Shown piece by piece: positions 43,966 through 57,390 of a DNA stretch of 64,000 nucleotides. Location of the stretch: assembly GCF_033118175.1 (NCBI RefSeq), contig NC_083714.1, positions 15,872,001-15,936,000 on the forward strand, written 5' to 3'. The number at the start of each line of letters is the position of its first letter. Position 1 is the first letter of the stretch. The position numbers and the translations under genes were made by a program. The notes beneath the pieces were generated by a model. That model saw nothing but the letters and a program-made list of their open reading frames with translations, did no database searches and was not told the origin of the DNA. This stretch comes from Dama dama (Eukaryota; Chordata; Mammalia; Artiodactyla; Cervidae).

Positions 43966-45692
43966 ATGAAAAAACAAGGCATAGTGCCCAACGTATATTA
44001 AGTGCTTTCTTAATGATAGCTTTTATTATATATAAGCTACAGAATATGACCTAAGTTGGATTGTTACAAACATGCAGTCTTGACAGATTCTGAATGAGTT
44101 AGTTCAGCCGTAACAATAACATTGAAGATATTGACATATAGAGCTAATATTTTAGTTTCTTGTACATTACTATGTCGTCATTATCTCTTATCTCAAATTC
44201 ACATTAATAACTTTCCTAAAGATCTGAAATTCCTGTATCTTTTCTTCCCAAATTCAACTAAGGTCTCCTAAGCCAGTGGGGACTCCACAAAGAGCAACAC
44301 AAACCAGTGATCTAGCCAGTTGATTTGCATTCACTAAAGTCTTAATTAACATTTTCAAATGGGTTTCAGGGTATCACATCCAAGAAGAAAAAAGCCTCTT
44401 GGTTGCAGGTCTTAGGTTTTTAGCTCATGGGAGAATTTGAGAAAACATTTTACATTTTAGCTTGGGTTTCACCAAGTCCTAGAGAACATCAAGTTTTCCC
44501 TGAAAGAGAGCTATTTTGCCTTAAGAACTGTCTTCACTGTGTCATGGGATATGTATTCACTTTTCACCATTAGAATCCAGTAATAGGAATGGCAAGGACA
44601 TAAGGAAGCTATTTCTTCAAAACAGTTGGTTTATGTATTCTAAAACTCTCTGTAAAAAAAGAATAGGAAGGCCTTGGAGACGAGACTTCACCCCCTTCAG
44701 AAAATGACACCACATGGAATGCTGAATACATCTTTCTCTCTGCATGAGATGATATTAGTGGCCTAGAAATAGAACTTGGTAAAATGAAGCTCACAGTCAT
44801 AAATAGACAACTGAAGGTTTGGAAGTGCAGGGAGGGGATTTAATCAGGAAAGCGTTCTTTTAATTTTAACAGTTTTTCATAGCAAAGCCACCGAGGAGCT
44901 TAGAGAGAGGACTAATTAAAACAGAGGGACAGAGGGTAAAATGATGATTCTTATACCAAGGATGCTGCAATGCAAGAAAAATGCATTGGCATATTTCCTT
45001 CTCAAGAAAATCATGGACCTGCTTATGTGAACCACATCCCAGGTCAACCGTACATGGTAGGATGCTTTGTTAGAATGTGTATTCCAATTAGAATGGTGCT
45101 GCCTAGAATTGGACCATGGGGGTGGCAAGCAGAGGAAGACAGCATTTAATAGACTGTCTGAGGAGCTGTGCCTGCTGTTAATTTGGCCGCTTTGAAATGG
45201 CACATGGATCTGGGTTTATTGTGAACTTTGCAGATGACTGAACCAGAGTATTGGCCAAAATTTGGCGCTGGCATCCTGCAACAATTCAGCAGCCCCATTT
45301 AGTAGTTAAGAACACAGGCTCTGGAGGTAAATCTGCCTGGGTTTTACATTCTCTGTTCTTCTTTGCTTACCTCCCTCCTGTAAGTGTTTATTAAGTGCTA
45401 AGTAACATATAGGCACTATGCTAGGCGGAGATACAATATGGAACAATACTAGATATGGCTCTTGTCCCTTTAAAGTTTAGCATCCAGTTAGGGAATGAAC
45501 AACAACAAAAAATACCTACAAATTGTAGGAATTACTCTGGAAGAACCATACAAGATTTGGTGATGTGATGAACAGGGAGTGTATAATCAGGTAGTGTGGT
45601 AAATTTTACTATCTAAACTGTGTCAATTTTCCCTTTCTTAACCTAAAATTTATCTCATCTATAAACTAGGGATAACAATGGTTTTGTTGTTG
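43966..45692. other. Non-coding stretch with MIR traces
   Basis: A short MIR-like segment (GTTAAGAACACAGGCTCTGG) lies at 45306-45350 and an unnamed old repeat (AGTGCTAAGTAACATATAGG onward) at 45380-45560. The rest is apparently unique. No gene-like frame. Confidence 0.45.
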
Positions 45693-45896
45693 TCTCTTCA
45701 CTCAGTCATGCCGACTCTTGCAACTCCATGGACTGTAGCCTGCTAGGCTCCTCTGTCCATGGAATTCTCCAGGCAAGAATACTGGAGTGGATTGCCATTT
45801 CCTTCTCCAGGGGATCTTCCCAACCCAGGGATCGAAACCATTTCTCCTGCACTGGCAGATGGATTCTTTTTACTGTAGAGCCACAGGGGAAGTCCA
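45693..45896 (-). mobile_element. Bov-tA SINE
   Basis: Reverse Bov-tA. AGGGATAACA on the left (45668) and AGGGAATAACA on the right (45897) suggest the duplicated target. Confidence 0.92.
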
Positions 45897-46425
45897 GGGA
45901 ATAACAGCAGAACTTTCTTTATGGGATATTTGTGAACATTAAAAGAAGTGATATGTGGTCCGTGCTTAAGGTCACTTTTGGTCATAACAACCATTGTTAT
46001 GGCTGTAATATTATAAACAAGGGCTAGTGACACTAAACTGTCTCTTTTCCAAACCAACATCCCAAGTCCTTTGGTCATTCTTCCCCTAAAATGCTTTCTT
46101 GATCTCTTGCTGTTTTGGTTCTTTTTTCTAGACATTGAGACTGTGGTTTTGAATAATCTCATAAACTAGCACTGGGAGAATACTCAAGTGAGGTTCTGAG
46201 AGATGGTTGCTAGTGGCAAAGTTGAAGTGCAAGCATATTGGCAAGGCACGGGGGAGGAGCTGAGGCAGAATAGCTAGCAACATAGTAGGTATTCAGTATT
46301 TCCACTAGTCTTCTTTCAGTGTCCCTCATTTGATCAGTGGACATTTTCCTTCTCAAGTTCAATCGAGATTATCTCTCCCTACTAGAATCAGTTTACATAG
46401 GAGCTGCTACATTTAATTACAGTGA

Positions 46426-46645
46426 TGTATAACCCAGGTAGTGCAGCAGTAAAGAATCTGCCTGCCAATACAGGAGATGTGGGTTCAATCCCTGGGTTTG
46501 GAAGAGATCTCCTGGAGAACGAAATGGCAACTCACTCCAATATTCTTGTCTGGAAAATTCCATGGACAGAGGATCCTGCTGGGCTATAGTCCATAGGGTC
46601 ACAAAGAGTTGGACACAACTGAGTACACACACACACAGATGAATA
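46426..46645 (+). mobile_element. Bov-tA SINE
   Basis: Forward Bov-tA, ending in a short (CA)n at 46625-46637. Confidence 0.92.
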
Positions 46646-46989
46646 ATTTGGCCTTTAATGTGGGTTTCAACTTGCTGACCCCACCCTAGTCCCTACCCCG
46701 ATGTTGGCTTTGGGTGCCAAATGACCCTGGAGTGGGTATATATTTACTATGTGATATTTGTTATCTTCAATATGTTTGTCCTATTGGAAAACCTGATACG
46801 CTCACTTCTGTCTTTATTCCAAGTTAGGAGGAATAGTCAGTAAAACAGAAAACAGAATAATCATGGCAATGGGAGGGAAATGACAAGGCAGCAATACATG
46901 GAAATGAAAAAAGTAACTGGAAGTTTGCAGTCGACAGCCATCTATCTATGTATTAAATGCTTTAGGAAGCCACGTCATGATGTTGGCAG

Positions 46990-47140
46990 GCTTCAGTTTC
47001 TTAGTTAAATAAGGCTAAAACCAATTACTTCACAGGATTGTGGGGAGGATTAAATGAGTTAATAACTGAATGGTGCTTGAAGCAATTCTTTTCATAGTGT
47101 AAGCACACATTGAGAAAGTGTCATTATCTTAGTATGAGAA
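46990..47140 (+). mobile_element. MIR SINE fragment
   Basis: CTTCAGTTTCTTAGTTAAAT and TTGTGGGGAGGATTAAATGAGTTAATA in part follow the central MIR consensus. Confidence 0.65.
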
Positions 47141-47397
47141 TGTCTGTGCTTATTAAAATCCCTGAGCTAGATCAAGAGAGGTGATAAAGTCTATTGTGCA
47201 TGGTGCTGACTAGACTTCAGTTAGACTCTTGGGTCCAGTTCTTGGTGCCATGTGGACACGTTTTATTTTTACCACTGGGTATTTTCTCACTATTAATTAA
47301 GCTCCATGTTTGTTCAGATTTAACCATTTTTTTAAACGGTAAATATAAATAACATAAAATTTACCATTTTAACCATTTTTAAGTATATACTTCAGTG

Positions 47398-47592
47398 CTA
47401 CCCTTGTGGCTCAGCTGATAAAGAATCCGCCTGCAATGTGGGAGACCTGGGTTCAATCCCTGGGTTGGGAAGATCCCCTGGAGAAGGGAAAGGCTACCCA
47501 CTCCAGTATTCTGGCCTGGAGAATTCTATGGACTGTATAGTCCATGGGGTCACAAACAGTCAGACACGACTGAGCGACTGTCACTTTCACTT
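47398..47592 (+). mobile_element. Bov-tA SINE nested in L1M
   Basis: Forward Bov-tA flanked by TTCAGTG at 47391-47397 and 47593-47599. Confidence 0.93.
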
Positions 47593-47778
47593 TTCAGTGA
47601 CATTAAGGATATTCACATTGTTGGGCAACCATCACCACCATCCATCTCCAGAGTTTTCTCATCCTCCAAAAGTGAAACTCTGTACCCATCAAAAAAAAAA
47701 ACAACTCTACATTCCCCATTCCCTACAACCTCTGGCAGCAAACATTCTGCTATCTGTATTTATGGATTTTATTACTCT

Positions 47779-47977
47779 GCTACTGCTGCTGTTTAGTTGC
47801 TAAGACATATCCAACTCTTTGTGACCCCATGAACTGTAGACCGCCAGGTTCCTCTGTCCATGGGATTTCCCAGGCAAGAATATGGAGAGGGTTGCCATTT
47901 CCTGACCCAGGATCAAACAAGCATCTCCTTCATTTGCAAGTTGCTTCTTTACTGCTGAGCCACCAGGGAAGCACTTG
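47779..47977 (-). mobile_element. Bov-tA SINE nested in L1M
   Basis: Reverse Bov-tA flanked by ATTACTCT at 47771-47778 and 47978-47985. It forms an inverted pair with 47398-47592. Confidence 0.93.
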
Positions 47978-48420
47978 ATTACTCTAGGTACCTCATATAA
48001 GTGATATAATAAAATACTTGTCCTTTTGTGTCTGGTATATTTCACTTAGTTTAATGTTTTCAAAGTTCATCTGTGTTGTAGTATCTGTTAGTATTTCCTT
48101 CCCCTTTAAGGCTGATTAATGTTCCATTGTTTGGATATACCACATTTTATTTATCTGCTCAAATCTTGATGAACATTTGGGTTGTTTCCACCTTTTGGGT
48201 ATTGTAAATAATGCTCCCGTGAACATGGGTGTACAAATATTTCTTTGAGTCCCTGCTTTAAATTCCTTTGAGTATATACCTAGAGGTAGAATTGCTGGAT
48301 CATATTGTAATCTTGTGCTAAATTTTTGAGGAGCTGCTATATAGTTTACACAGTGGCTGTACCATTTTACACCCTTATGAGAAATGCATAGTATTCCAAT
48401 TTCTCTCCACTGAGTAATCT

Positions 48421-50533
48421 TGGGGCTTTCAAATTAGTTGCCAACACTTAGAAGTCAGGAGATTTCACATCTGTCAACATGCCTTTCCTTTATGTCAAAG
48501 GCTAGGGAGAGGAGGTGTTATTTGCTTTAATTCCAGATTGAGAGTCTAGGCACCAAAGATAAAGAGTAGAGGTTCTAGGGACGTCAGTCTGGACTCAATC
48601 TGAAACCCCTGTGACATAATGGGCTACCTTGGAAAATAAAGAGTTCCCAGTCATCTCTTGGCACCTTATCTGTCAGAGACGTGGTAGAGGAAATTGGTGA
48701 TCTGAGTGAAAGTTTGAAATTGAAGGCCTCTTTGGACTTGTCCACATCAAATATTCCACCATATTAAATACTACAGTTACACAACAGGAGTTATCTCCAT
48801 GAATGCTTTAAAACATCATGACTTTATAATAACCATGCACCTAACCATAGAATATTTGTATTTTAATAGCTGCTATAGTCTTCAACCCCCCAAAATGAAT
48901 CTATCTCTAAAGGAAGAGCTTTTGGGTATTAGGATCTGGGATCAGACGAATACTTTGCCTGCCTTACCCATTACTTATTTTGTCTATATAAATTCTGGTT
49001 GCAGGAGCTTTTATGAAACCTATCTAAAATTCCAGGTTAATCTGAAATCTGTATTCTCCACTTCCTTTACTTTCTCTGCTTCTCCATAAATAACTTTCCT
49101 ACAATGATGGATGGTCCACATTTTTAATGGACTTGTAAAGATGGAAAGTATGACTGGCTCAAAGGGAATTGGGATAGAGTTTTTGAGTTATGTTTCTTTT
49201 AGTACAAAGGGGATAAGAAATCCTCTCCAGCATCTGTAGGATGAGATATTGGTCCATTTCCCCTAGTGGCAATGGGTGAGCCCATTAGCATCTATCCATA
49301 AGTTGAGGGCATCTTGTTACTTATTCCAAAATCTTTGGCCTCTGCATACTTAATGGGAAATTTAATCCAGCAGCCCTTCACTAGATGTGTGAAGAGTTAA
49401 TGATCCATTTTTGACAACAGGGATCCTCCAGGACTTTATAAGCCTTGAAATCAATAGCTCTCATAACATCAGAAAAATTGACATTCTTCCACCAGAGATT
49501 AGCACTGGTCAATGCTACCATGCGTGAAAGGAGATTAGAGAATGAGTTGGGGAGAGAGAGGAGAATAGAAACAAAATTCTCATTGCTTGTGATCCCAGGA
49601 AAGCTGGGCAATATAGGCACTAACCCTGCAGATCCTTCCTTCCCTTCTGCAAGGGTCTGGAACAGTGACAGTAGGCAATGTCCTGAGTATTCTTAGAAAG
49701 TAAGATGTATGGTACCCTCTGTCCATGGGGCATGTGAATACAGGAGATGGTGACCAAAGGAAGCATAATACTTCATGAACCCAAGAAGGACCCTGTCTTT
49801 TCCATTTTAAGTGGCTTGATGTCAACAACAACTCACAACTCTTTCATTTCTGATTCCCAACAGGCAGTAGATTGTAGTTTTAAGAATACAAACTCCAGAG
49901 ACAACCTGGGTTTCAAGGTCAGCTCTGCCAATTGCTATCTGTCTGCTTTCATCTTAATTCCTGAACCTCTTCCAATTTTAGTGTACTCATCTATTAATGG
50001 AAGAAGTCAGAATAGCACAGGCCACATATAATTGTTTTGAGTATCAAGTGTGGTCATGAACACACCAAACAACTAGATGTTGGCTAAGGAGAAAAGAATA
50101 TGCCAGTAATATTTCCTGCCAATAGTATATACACAATAAATATCTAACTGCTCTGCTTAACACAGAGTTGGCCTTGAAGGAGCCTAGGTAGTATGACTAA
50201 AAATTGTTGGGTGAATTCCCTATATGAGATATCTCCATTCCCTATCATGGCATCTGAAATTTCATATAAGATTTAATTTACTTGTCTGTGGAAGACTTTC
50301 TGGTCCTCAGTAGTGTCCTCTGTAAAACTGGAAAAAAAAAGGGCAGTGGGGGTGGGGGGAAACCTCTGTGAAAGGGAATACCGGAAGCCATTAGTAGACA
50401 ATTCGTCAAAAAATTTTATTGAAAATTCATTTGATAGCCAACCAGAACTAGTTTTTTTTTTAGAACATCTAGGTTAAGTGTAGGGGAAATCAGGAGTACC
50501 AGAAAAGGGGCAAAAGAAACTAAAAGAGAATTA
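48421..50533. other. Non-coding stretch with one MIR
   Basis: Mostly unassigned sequence. A forward MIR-like segment is visible at 49865-50035 (AACCTGGGTTTCAAGGTCAG, TAGTGTACTCATCTATTAAT). No gene recognised. Confidence 0.45.
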
Positions 50534-50534
50534 A

Positions 50535-50742
50535 AGTGAGTGAGGTCGTTCAGTGGTGTCCGACTCTTTGCGACCCCATGGACTGTAGCCTACCAGGCTC
50601 CTCCATCCATGGGATTTTCCAGGCAAGAGTACTGGAGTGGGTTGCCATTTCCTTCTCCAGGGGATCTTCCCAACCCAGGGATTGAATTCAGGTCTCCTGC
50701 ATTGCAGGCAGATGCTTTACCATCTAAGCCACCAGGGAATTG
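50535..50742 (-). mobile_element. Bov-tA SINE
   Basis: Well-preserved reverse Bov-tA (GTGTCCGACTCTTTGCGACC, GGGATCTTCCCAACCC, TAAGCCACCAGGGAA). Confidence 0.94.
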
Positions 50743-52502
50743 GGGGGTACTAAAACCCAGTATTACAAATGGTACAATTTGCCCAGTAGTTCATCAGGAG
50801 TTCAGGATACTTAGCAAAGGTGGTAATTTTGGTAGGGATCAAACTAAACAACAGACTGTATATAAGTAAGGGATACAACCTCTGACTCTGTTTCTTGGCT
50901 AAGATGAACTGACCTCTCAGTGTCTCAGTTTCCCTGTCTCTGTGATACTAATCTGCATCAGGTCATCTACTGAACTCCCAACCAGACAGGCTATGTGTCG
51001 TTAGCTGATATTGAAGACAGGCACTTTTTCACATTTCTCCACCTGTGCAAAGAAGGAGGTAGTTGTCCCAGGATCACGTTGTGAAGTCCAAGAGCTTACC
51101 CCATAGGGTGTCTCTCTGTGAATGTTGTTGTCCTTTACTCCTTCCTGTTTTCCATTGTCTACCTACAGGCAGGTTGCATTCCCAGTCCTTCTACACCCAA
51201 TTTGGTATCCGTCAGATGAAGATCAAGTAGTTTAAGTCCTGAGCAAAATTTTCCTACTACTTTTTTCCCCCACCACACATACACAACTCTGGGTATGGTA
51301 TGATTAGCACTTTCTAGTTCTTGGTTGGTAATACAATGTCCATGGGGCCATTGGTTTCTGATCAGATATTCTACCAGTAACTTAAGTAGCCACCATTATG
51401 TTGTGCTTGGCTGTCAGCTCTGTGTTGCTTGGCTGTCAGCTCTGATATTGGAAATTGCCATAGTCAGAGTTGGAAATTGCCATGGTCAGGGTTGATGAAG
51501 GCTGATAGTGTCTGAAATTTATTTTGCTTCTACCAGCATTTGCATTTTAAATCTTTTATCAACAATTAAGTAAAGAATATCATTTTTCTTTTTGAAATTC
51601 ATTTTAGGAGTGACAAATACTAAAGGGTGATTTTGACTCTAAAATGCAGGTGGGGTAGCTCCTGATACTACATAAGACCCAACTAATGGATAAGAAATGA
51701 AACTTGATTTAGGCCTTTTATGATGGCCATGTCTATGTGTTGTGCTGAAGAGGGTTCTAGAGTGGTAGTTGCCAAAATGGCATTCTGGAAGAAAATATTA
51801 GAAATTCTAGTGTTATCTTAACTTTCCTTATATGAAAGGAGTTAGGATATACTTACATTTGATATTCAAATTGACATTTGTACCCTTAGTCTCAGAGGGT
51901 CTCTTGCCTTTTGGATTCACAAGATATCCTGAGGGAAGGGGAAGAATTTCACAACTAGAAACTCATTGATCTGCCTTCAGAACATTGCAATGCATTGTAG
52001 TTTGTGTGTTCCAGATCAGTGAATTTATGAATCATATTATCTGATTTTAAGTAAGCTCTCACAAAATGAACATGTGGCTTAATAAATATTTCTTTAAAGA
52101 AACTGTGGATTGAATATCATACTCATCATGTAAGCACAAATGAACAACAATCAAATGGCAGAACTAGTACCTCTTCTCTTTTGTGGTATGAACTATTCAT
52201 CAGCTATTATAAAGGTAAAACCAGGGGTTATATAATTAGTTTAGAAAAGCAGTTTTCCAAGCAGAACAAAACAAATTTATTGAGAAGTTTATTTAAGAAA
52301 AATCATTATGTCCAGTATTATTAATGATCATATTTCATCCTAAATATGTATTTTGCCTTGAGTTATTAGTGAATTACAATGGATCATGTACATAATTTAG
52401 AAATAAGTAAATTTAGCTATATTTAGCCATTTTATTCAAAAATATTTTATAATGTGGTACACGATCTCTGCTGTTATGCTAGGTATGGCTCTAGTTAGAT
52501 GG
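50743..52502. other. Non-coding stretch with a local duplication
   Basis: No gene and no assigned transposon. Two adjacent short tandem duplications of period 22 occur at 51405-51490. Confidence 0.45.
51405..51490. repeat. Two adjacent 22-bp-period tandem duplications
   Basis: GCTTGGCTGTCAGCTCT at 51405-51421 recurs at 51427-51443. TTGGAAATTGCCAT at 51448 recurs at 51470. Both copies are offset by exactly 22 bases. Confidence 0.85.
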
Positions 52503-52710
52503 TTGTTGTTTAGTTGCTAAGTCATGTCTAACTCCTTTGTGACCCCATGAACTGTAGCCTACCAGGCTCCTCTGTCCATGGGATTCTGCAGGCAAGAATA
52601 CTGGAGTGGGTTGCCATTTCCTTCTCCAGGGGATCTTCCCAACCCAGGGGTCAAACCTGGATCTTTTGCATTGCAAGCAGACTCTTTACCACTGAGCTAC
52701 CAAGGAAGCC
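52503..52710 (-). mobile_element. Bov-tA SINE
   Basis: Reverse Bov-tA (GTTTAGTTGCTAAGTCATG head to ACTGAGCTACCAAGGAAGCC). Confidence 0.93.
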
Positions 52711-54499
52711 CCTCTGGTTAGGTTATTGGAGAACTAATGCTAAGGATAACTTAGGGGAGAAAAATGCTTATTTCTCCACACTTTTTCTCCCCCTCTTCCT
52801 TAGCCTTTACTCTACCTCCTCCCTTTCTTATTGTTTCCCCAGTTTCTTAAATCTAAATCGTTCCAATATTCCTATCCCTACCCCCACCTGCACTGTCAAA
52901 TCAATAATTCCCTGTCTATATAATCAGTTATGTTTACTCATTTAAAGCTTCTCATAGAAGATTTATAGCCTGGCTCTTGACACTCATATTTGTTTACAAA
53001 GAAACTCTGCCCCTTTTCCTAGAACATAATTGGATTTTTAAATAATCCTATAAAAATAGTGACTTCTTAAACTAAGTATAAGGTCAAGATGTTTTGCTAG
53101 TCTAGATTGTATTTGCTGAATAGAAGGATATTTATTCTTGTGGGCTCACTGTATAATTTTTTAAAGGACTCTAGTCAAGTTCAAGTGATGGCACAATTGG
53201 AGGAAGAGTGATACCGTTAACAGTGAAGCCAATAATCATTCAATTAATAGGATTCCCAGGAAATCCAAAGCACTCTCCAAGTAACAGCATAATTTGGTTG
53301 TACATAACTCAGGACTTTTTCAGTTGTGTGTAAGAAAGGAAATAACTGAAAGTGGTTTTGGAAGAAAAACTGACTCATGTAAGTAAACAATCCAGAGAGA
53401 TATTTAGCACCAAGCATAGTTGAATCAAAGTATTGCAGCCAAGTCATAAAGAGTCTGTTTCTATCTCTTGGTTTTGCTTTTCTCTAAGCTGGTGTTATTC
53501 TCAGTCAAGATAGATACCAACAAGTCTAGATTTACATCCTACTAGCTTATCAATCCTAGTAGGAAAATCCTCTTTTCCAATAATTTCAGTTACTTTTATT
53601 GGCCAGGACTGACTCACCCACTTTTCTATGAAGTCAAGGGGGTGGGATCAGCCATATGAACTGAGAGTGGTGAAGGAGTTGTTTTCTGAAGGAGACCTAG
53701 GGTACTGCCAAAGGAGGAACAGTGGCCTATCAAAAGCACAAAGATTTAACTTTCTTATTATGGCATCTCTTGGTCTGAATGTGACTCCTTTGGAGCTGGT
53801 CAATTGCTTTCATTGTTCAGATGGTCTTGTTTCCGGTGAGATTCTGGGCTTTTGGTGAAAATAGAGCCTAGCTCTTCTTGCTTCCATTGTGTCCTAGACA
53901 ACAGATAAAATGAATGTGGAACAATAAAACAACTTGAGTTTGCCTTGTGTTCATTCTGTATTCCTCATTCTCTTATTCCTTACAAGATAGATATTAAAGG
54001 AAAGAGCTCATTTCTCAGAATGGAGGGTGAGTTCTAAGATTATCACTGTGGCAACTGTATAGAATCTTAAGAAGTCAAGGGCTTAAAACCTTTTTTTTCT
54101 TGAATATGTAGAGGCTTCTCAGACCCATGAGATCTGTAGTCATGGCCAGAAAAAAAATATATGGGAAGACAATACTCTCCTTATGTTGTCTTGGAGACAA
54201 AAAATAATATTTTTACCATTTCTCCAGAAATTCCCATCTGTTCTCCCACCCCACCCATTACAGTAGGTTCTTTTACAGTGGGGGACAGGAAATGCATTCT
54301 AAAGTCTAGAAGACTGGCTAGTACGGCAGAAATAGGCCCAGCTTTACTAGCCCAGCCAGTGAGCTTTTAAAGTAATCTTTAATAGTAAAGAATTTCCTGT
54401 CCTTCAGTAGGATCCAGTCATAGAAATGTTGAATGGGGCTGATGCCAAGAAATTGACATGAAGGTCCCCTGGCCCTAGTATTCTAGTGATACGTGTCTT
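52711..54499. other. Non-coding stretch, nothing recognised
   Basis: No gene-like frame above 80 codons and no repeat family I can name. Confidence 0.45.
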
Positions 54500-54512
54500 G
54501 GGCTTTCCAGCT

Positions 54513-54782
54513 GCTGCTGCTAAGTCACTTCAGTCGTGTCCGACTCTGTGCGACCCCATAGATGGCAGCCCACCAGGCTCCCCCGCCCCTGGGATTCTCC
54601 AGGCAAGACACTGGAGTGGGTTGCCATTTCCTTCACCAGCACATGAAAGTGAAAAGTGAAAGTGAAGTCTCTCAGTCGTGTTCCGACTCTTAGGGACCTC
54701 ATGGACTGCAGCCTACCAGGTTCCTCTGTCCATGGGATTTTCCAGGCAAGAGTACTGGAGTGGGGTGCCATTGCCTTCTCTG
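54513..54782 (-). mobile_element. BOV-A2 dimeric SINE
   Basis: Reverse BOV-A2 (GCTGCTGCTAAGTCACTTC head). A perfect 13-bp target-site duplication, GGGCTTTCCAGCT, lies at 54500-54512 and 54783-54795. Confidence 0.96.
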
Positions 54783-54795
54783 GGGCTTTCCAGCT

Positions 54796-56499
54796 AGTCA
54801 CCAGTAGAAGAAGTGAGTGTTGGAAGAGGGAAATCATTACCAGTGTTTTCACCCTCATTTAGTCCAGGTTGAACGTATTATGATACAAGTGTTAATGTAT
54901 CATGAAAACAGAATTATTGACAATTCTCAGCAGGTACTGAAGTGTGCACAGGATGCTGAACACTGCTCCATTGGATGACATTTTGCAAACAGCCTCAACT
55001 GGGTGCGGGAAAGAGGAAGAAGGGTCAGGAAATGAGATTATCATCACAAGGACTTTTTTCTGCCAGTTCAAGCTGTCACTTGTTGATTGTATTCAGCTCT
55101 TGTCACTGTTGGTAAAGAAGGGCAACTGGAATTATGAATATGAAACCTTCCAGCTTTTAATTCATTTGTAACCAATGATTGATTGACTAGCACAACTGGG
55201 TTTGCATTTTAAACAGCTTTTGGGAATCCTTCCACCACCTAATACAATACAGATAATTCCCTGACAGCATGCCAGAGGTAATGCAATTACCATTGAGTTT
55301 CCTTAGACATGTTTTATATTATCTACTTAAAAGAATCCTATTTCCTTGCTGTAATCTACTTTAACTTGGACCTGACTATCTTAAATGAGACAGATAGTTT
55401 AAAGACAAAAGAATAAACTGGGGATGGACTAAGGTGCTTGTTTCCTTTGCCTCCCCCATGAGACTACATCTTCTGTGTAGTCTGGGTCAATAAAGAGGCT
55501 ACAGCCCTAGCTCTGCACCCTCATATACCTAGGGATATTGGTGGCAGCTTCAGGATATTCCCATGGAAGTTTCCAGTTATTATACTCATAGGAAGAATTC
55601 TTGAGGCAACATTTAGTTCATTTCCCCTACTCTAGGAGGAATTACATTGGGACTATTCCAGGAGACCCTGTTAGAAACTGCTTGAGCGAGGTCCCTCAGT
55701 TTTTCTAGGCCCTACCCATTAATCCATAGAAGTACCCATTACCCTTTTCTCTCAGGAAGTTCTTCTTTATATCTGATCTAAGTTACTGACAGTGGAAATC
55801 AGTGCTCATTCTCCTTAATGAAGATTTACAATATCATCTTCCTCTTCATGTAGCCATGCCCTATAGTTCCTAGAAACCACAGTCAAATAACTCTTTGGTC
55901 TGCCCTTATGAAGTTGTTTCATTGCCCTTTTTTTCTTTTAGGCCTCAGTTTTGAATATTTGTTCACTAGCTACCTGCACTCCTTGGACTTCCACCTGGGT
56001 CTCCCACAGGTGCTGAATTTGTGGAGCTCAGAATTGATCCCTATTGTTACAACCAGAATAGGTGTAGACTGGGATGGCTGTGAAATCAGGGATAAGTAAT
56101 CTGACTAAGAATCAGTCCAGGAGAGATGTGGCCCACAAAGTGTAATTGTGCAACTTTGTGTTTTAGGTAACACCAAGTGAGCCTGGAGAACTGCATTATA
56201 TCTATTGTGAATAATGAAAGTAATTGCATATCTTCCAGATTCTTTCAGAAAAAAAATAGTTTAGCTGGGCAGAGCATAGGTGTTTGTGTCTCCTACTCAC
56301 TCACATGTCACCTCAATGTCAGGCCAGCTCTCACAATTGCTCCCATAAAACAACCCCAGTGGTTTCCATTCCCAGGCAGGTGAGAGTTTAGTGGAGGGGA
56401 TCCATGTTGCACTTCCCACCCATTTCAGACTCTTAATTCAGCCATGAAAACAATGTCTGGCTCATAGCCCTAAGGAACATGTTCCTTTCTGATTGGCCA
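54796..56499. other. Non-coding stretch, nothing recognised
   Basis: Unassigned, with no long frames. Weak similarity to old LINE text cannot be excluded. Confidence 0.4.
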
Positions 56500-56745
56500 T
56501 TTATTTGTTTAATAAACACATATTGTGCTTCTTCTGTGTCAGGCGGCGTTCTAAGCACTTTACAAATACTAATTCATGTAATCTTCATGACAACCCCAGG
56601 AGGCAGTTACTAACAATAACCTCATTTTACACATAAGGAATGTGTGGCCCAGAGTTAATAAATAACTTGAGGTCACACCATGAATAAACGGCAGGACAGA
56701 TTTAAACCCAAGCAGTTAGATTCCGGAAACTGCCTGCTTACCCAC
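56500..56745 (-). mobile_element. MIR SINE
   Basis: Reverse MIR: GTGTCAGGCGGCGTTCTAAG, CTCATTTTACACATAAGGAA, AATAACTTGAGGTCACACCA. Confidence 0.85.
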
Positions 56746-57183
56746 TGTCTCTCTCTGCCTCTTTGACTCTTTATTCCACCCTCCAAGCCTCATCCCTTTT
56801 CCAAGATGAGACTTTGATCTCTCCTAAACGCTAATTTTTCCAGTAATTTTCTCAGGAACTTTATGTACATAGTGCATGAATTGGGGGAGAGAGATAGCTG
56901 AGAGAAATCACCCTGTCTAAATGGTAAGTTCTCTTTTACTTTGTGCATTTTGTCCTTGTGCTTTTATTTTTTTACCTTCATTATGATGAAAGTTTTCTCT
57001 CCAGCTGCTTAATCAATTGCTTTCTCAATGGTCAGAATGGAAAACCTGGTGAGAAATTTAGGTGATTCTCTGCATTTCTCAGATGTCTGTGATGGGCGCA
57101 GGCTGAGAGTCCAGTATTTTGCTCGTTTTTCATCTATTGCCTGCAATGTCTGTAAACTTGAGGTGAAACATAATGCCCTAGAT

Positions 57184-57390
57184 GAGTGGTCCTCAACCTT
57201 TTTGGCACTAGGGACTAGTTTCATGGAAGACAGTATTTCCATGGGCCGGGAAGGATGTGAGCTAAGTGGAGTGGCTATAAATACTGGAAGCTTCACTTGC
57301 TTGTCTGCTGCTCACCTCCTGCCATGTGGCCCAGTTCCTAATAGGCCACAGACTGATACCAGTCCATGGCCCAGGAGTTGGGGACCCCTG
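57184..57390. mobile_element. hAT-type non-autonomous DNA transposon, about 207 bp
   Basis: Ends resemble inverted repeats (left GTGGTCCTCAACC, right GGTTGGGGACC-type, reading GTTGGGGACCCCTG). A perfect 8-bp CCCTAGAT at 57176-57183 and 57391-57398 is the target duplication length of hAT elements. Internal text (GGCACTAGGGACTAGTTTCA, TAATAGGCCACAGACTGATA) belongs to a mammalian hAT-Charlie-type family that I cannot name with certainty. It is internally deleted relative to longer copies. Confidence 0.78.

Larger units (their letters stand above)
47325..48420 (-). mobile_element. L1M LINE, 3'UTR into ORF2 end
   Basis: Reversed L1M landmarks (AAAATTTACCATTTTAACCA, CAACCATCACCACCATCCAT, TACCTCATATAAGTGATATA, GAACATGGGTGTACAAATAT). 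Two Bov-tA elements are nested in it in opposite orientations. Confidence 0.9.
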
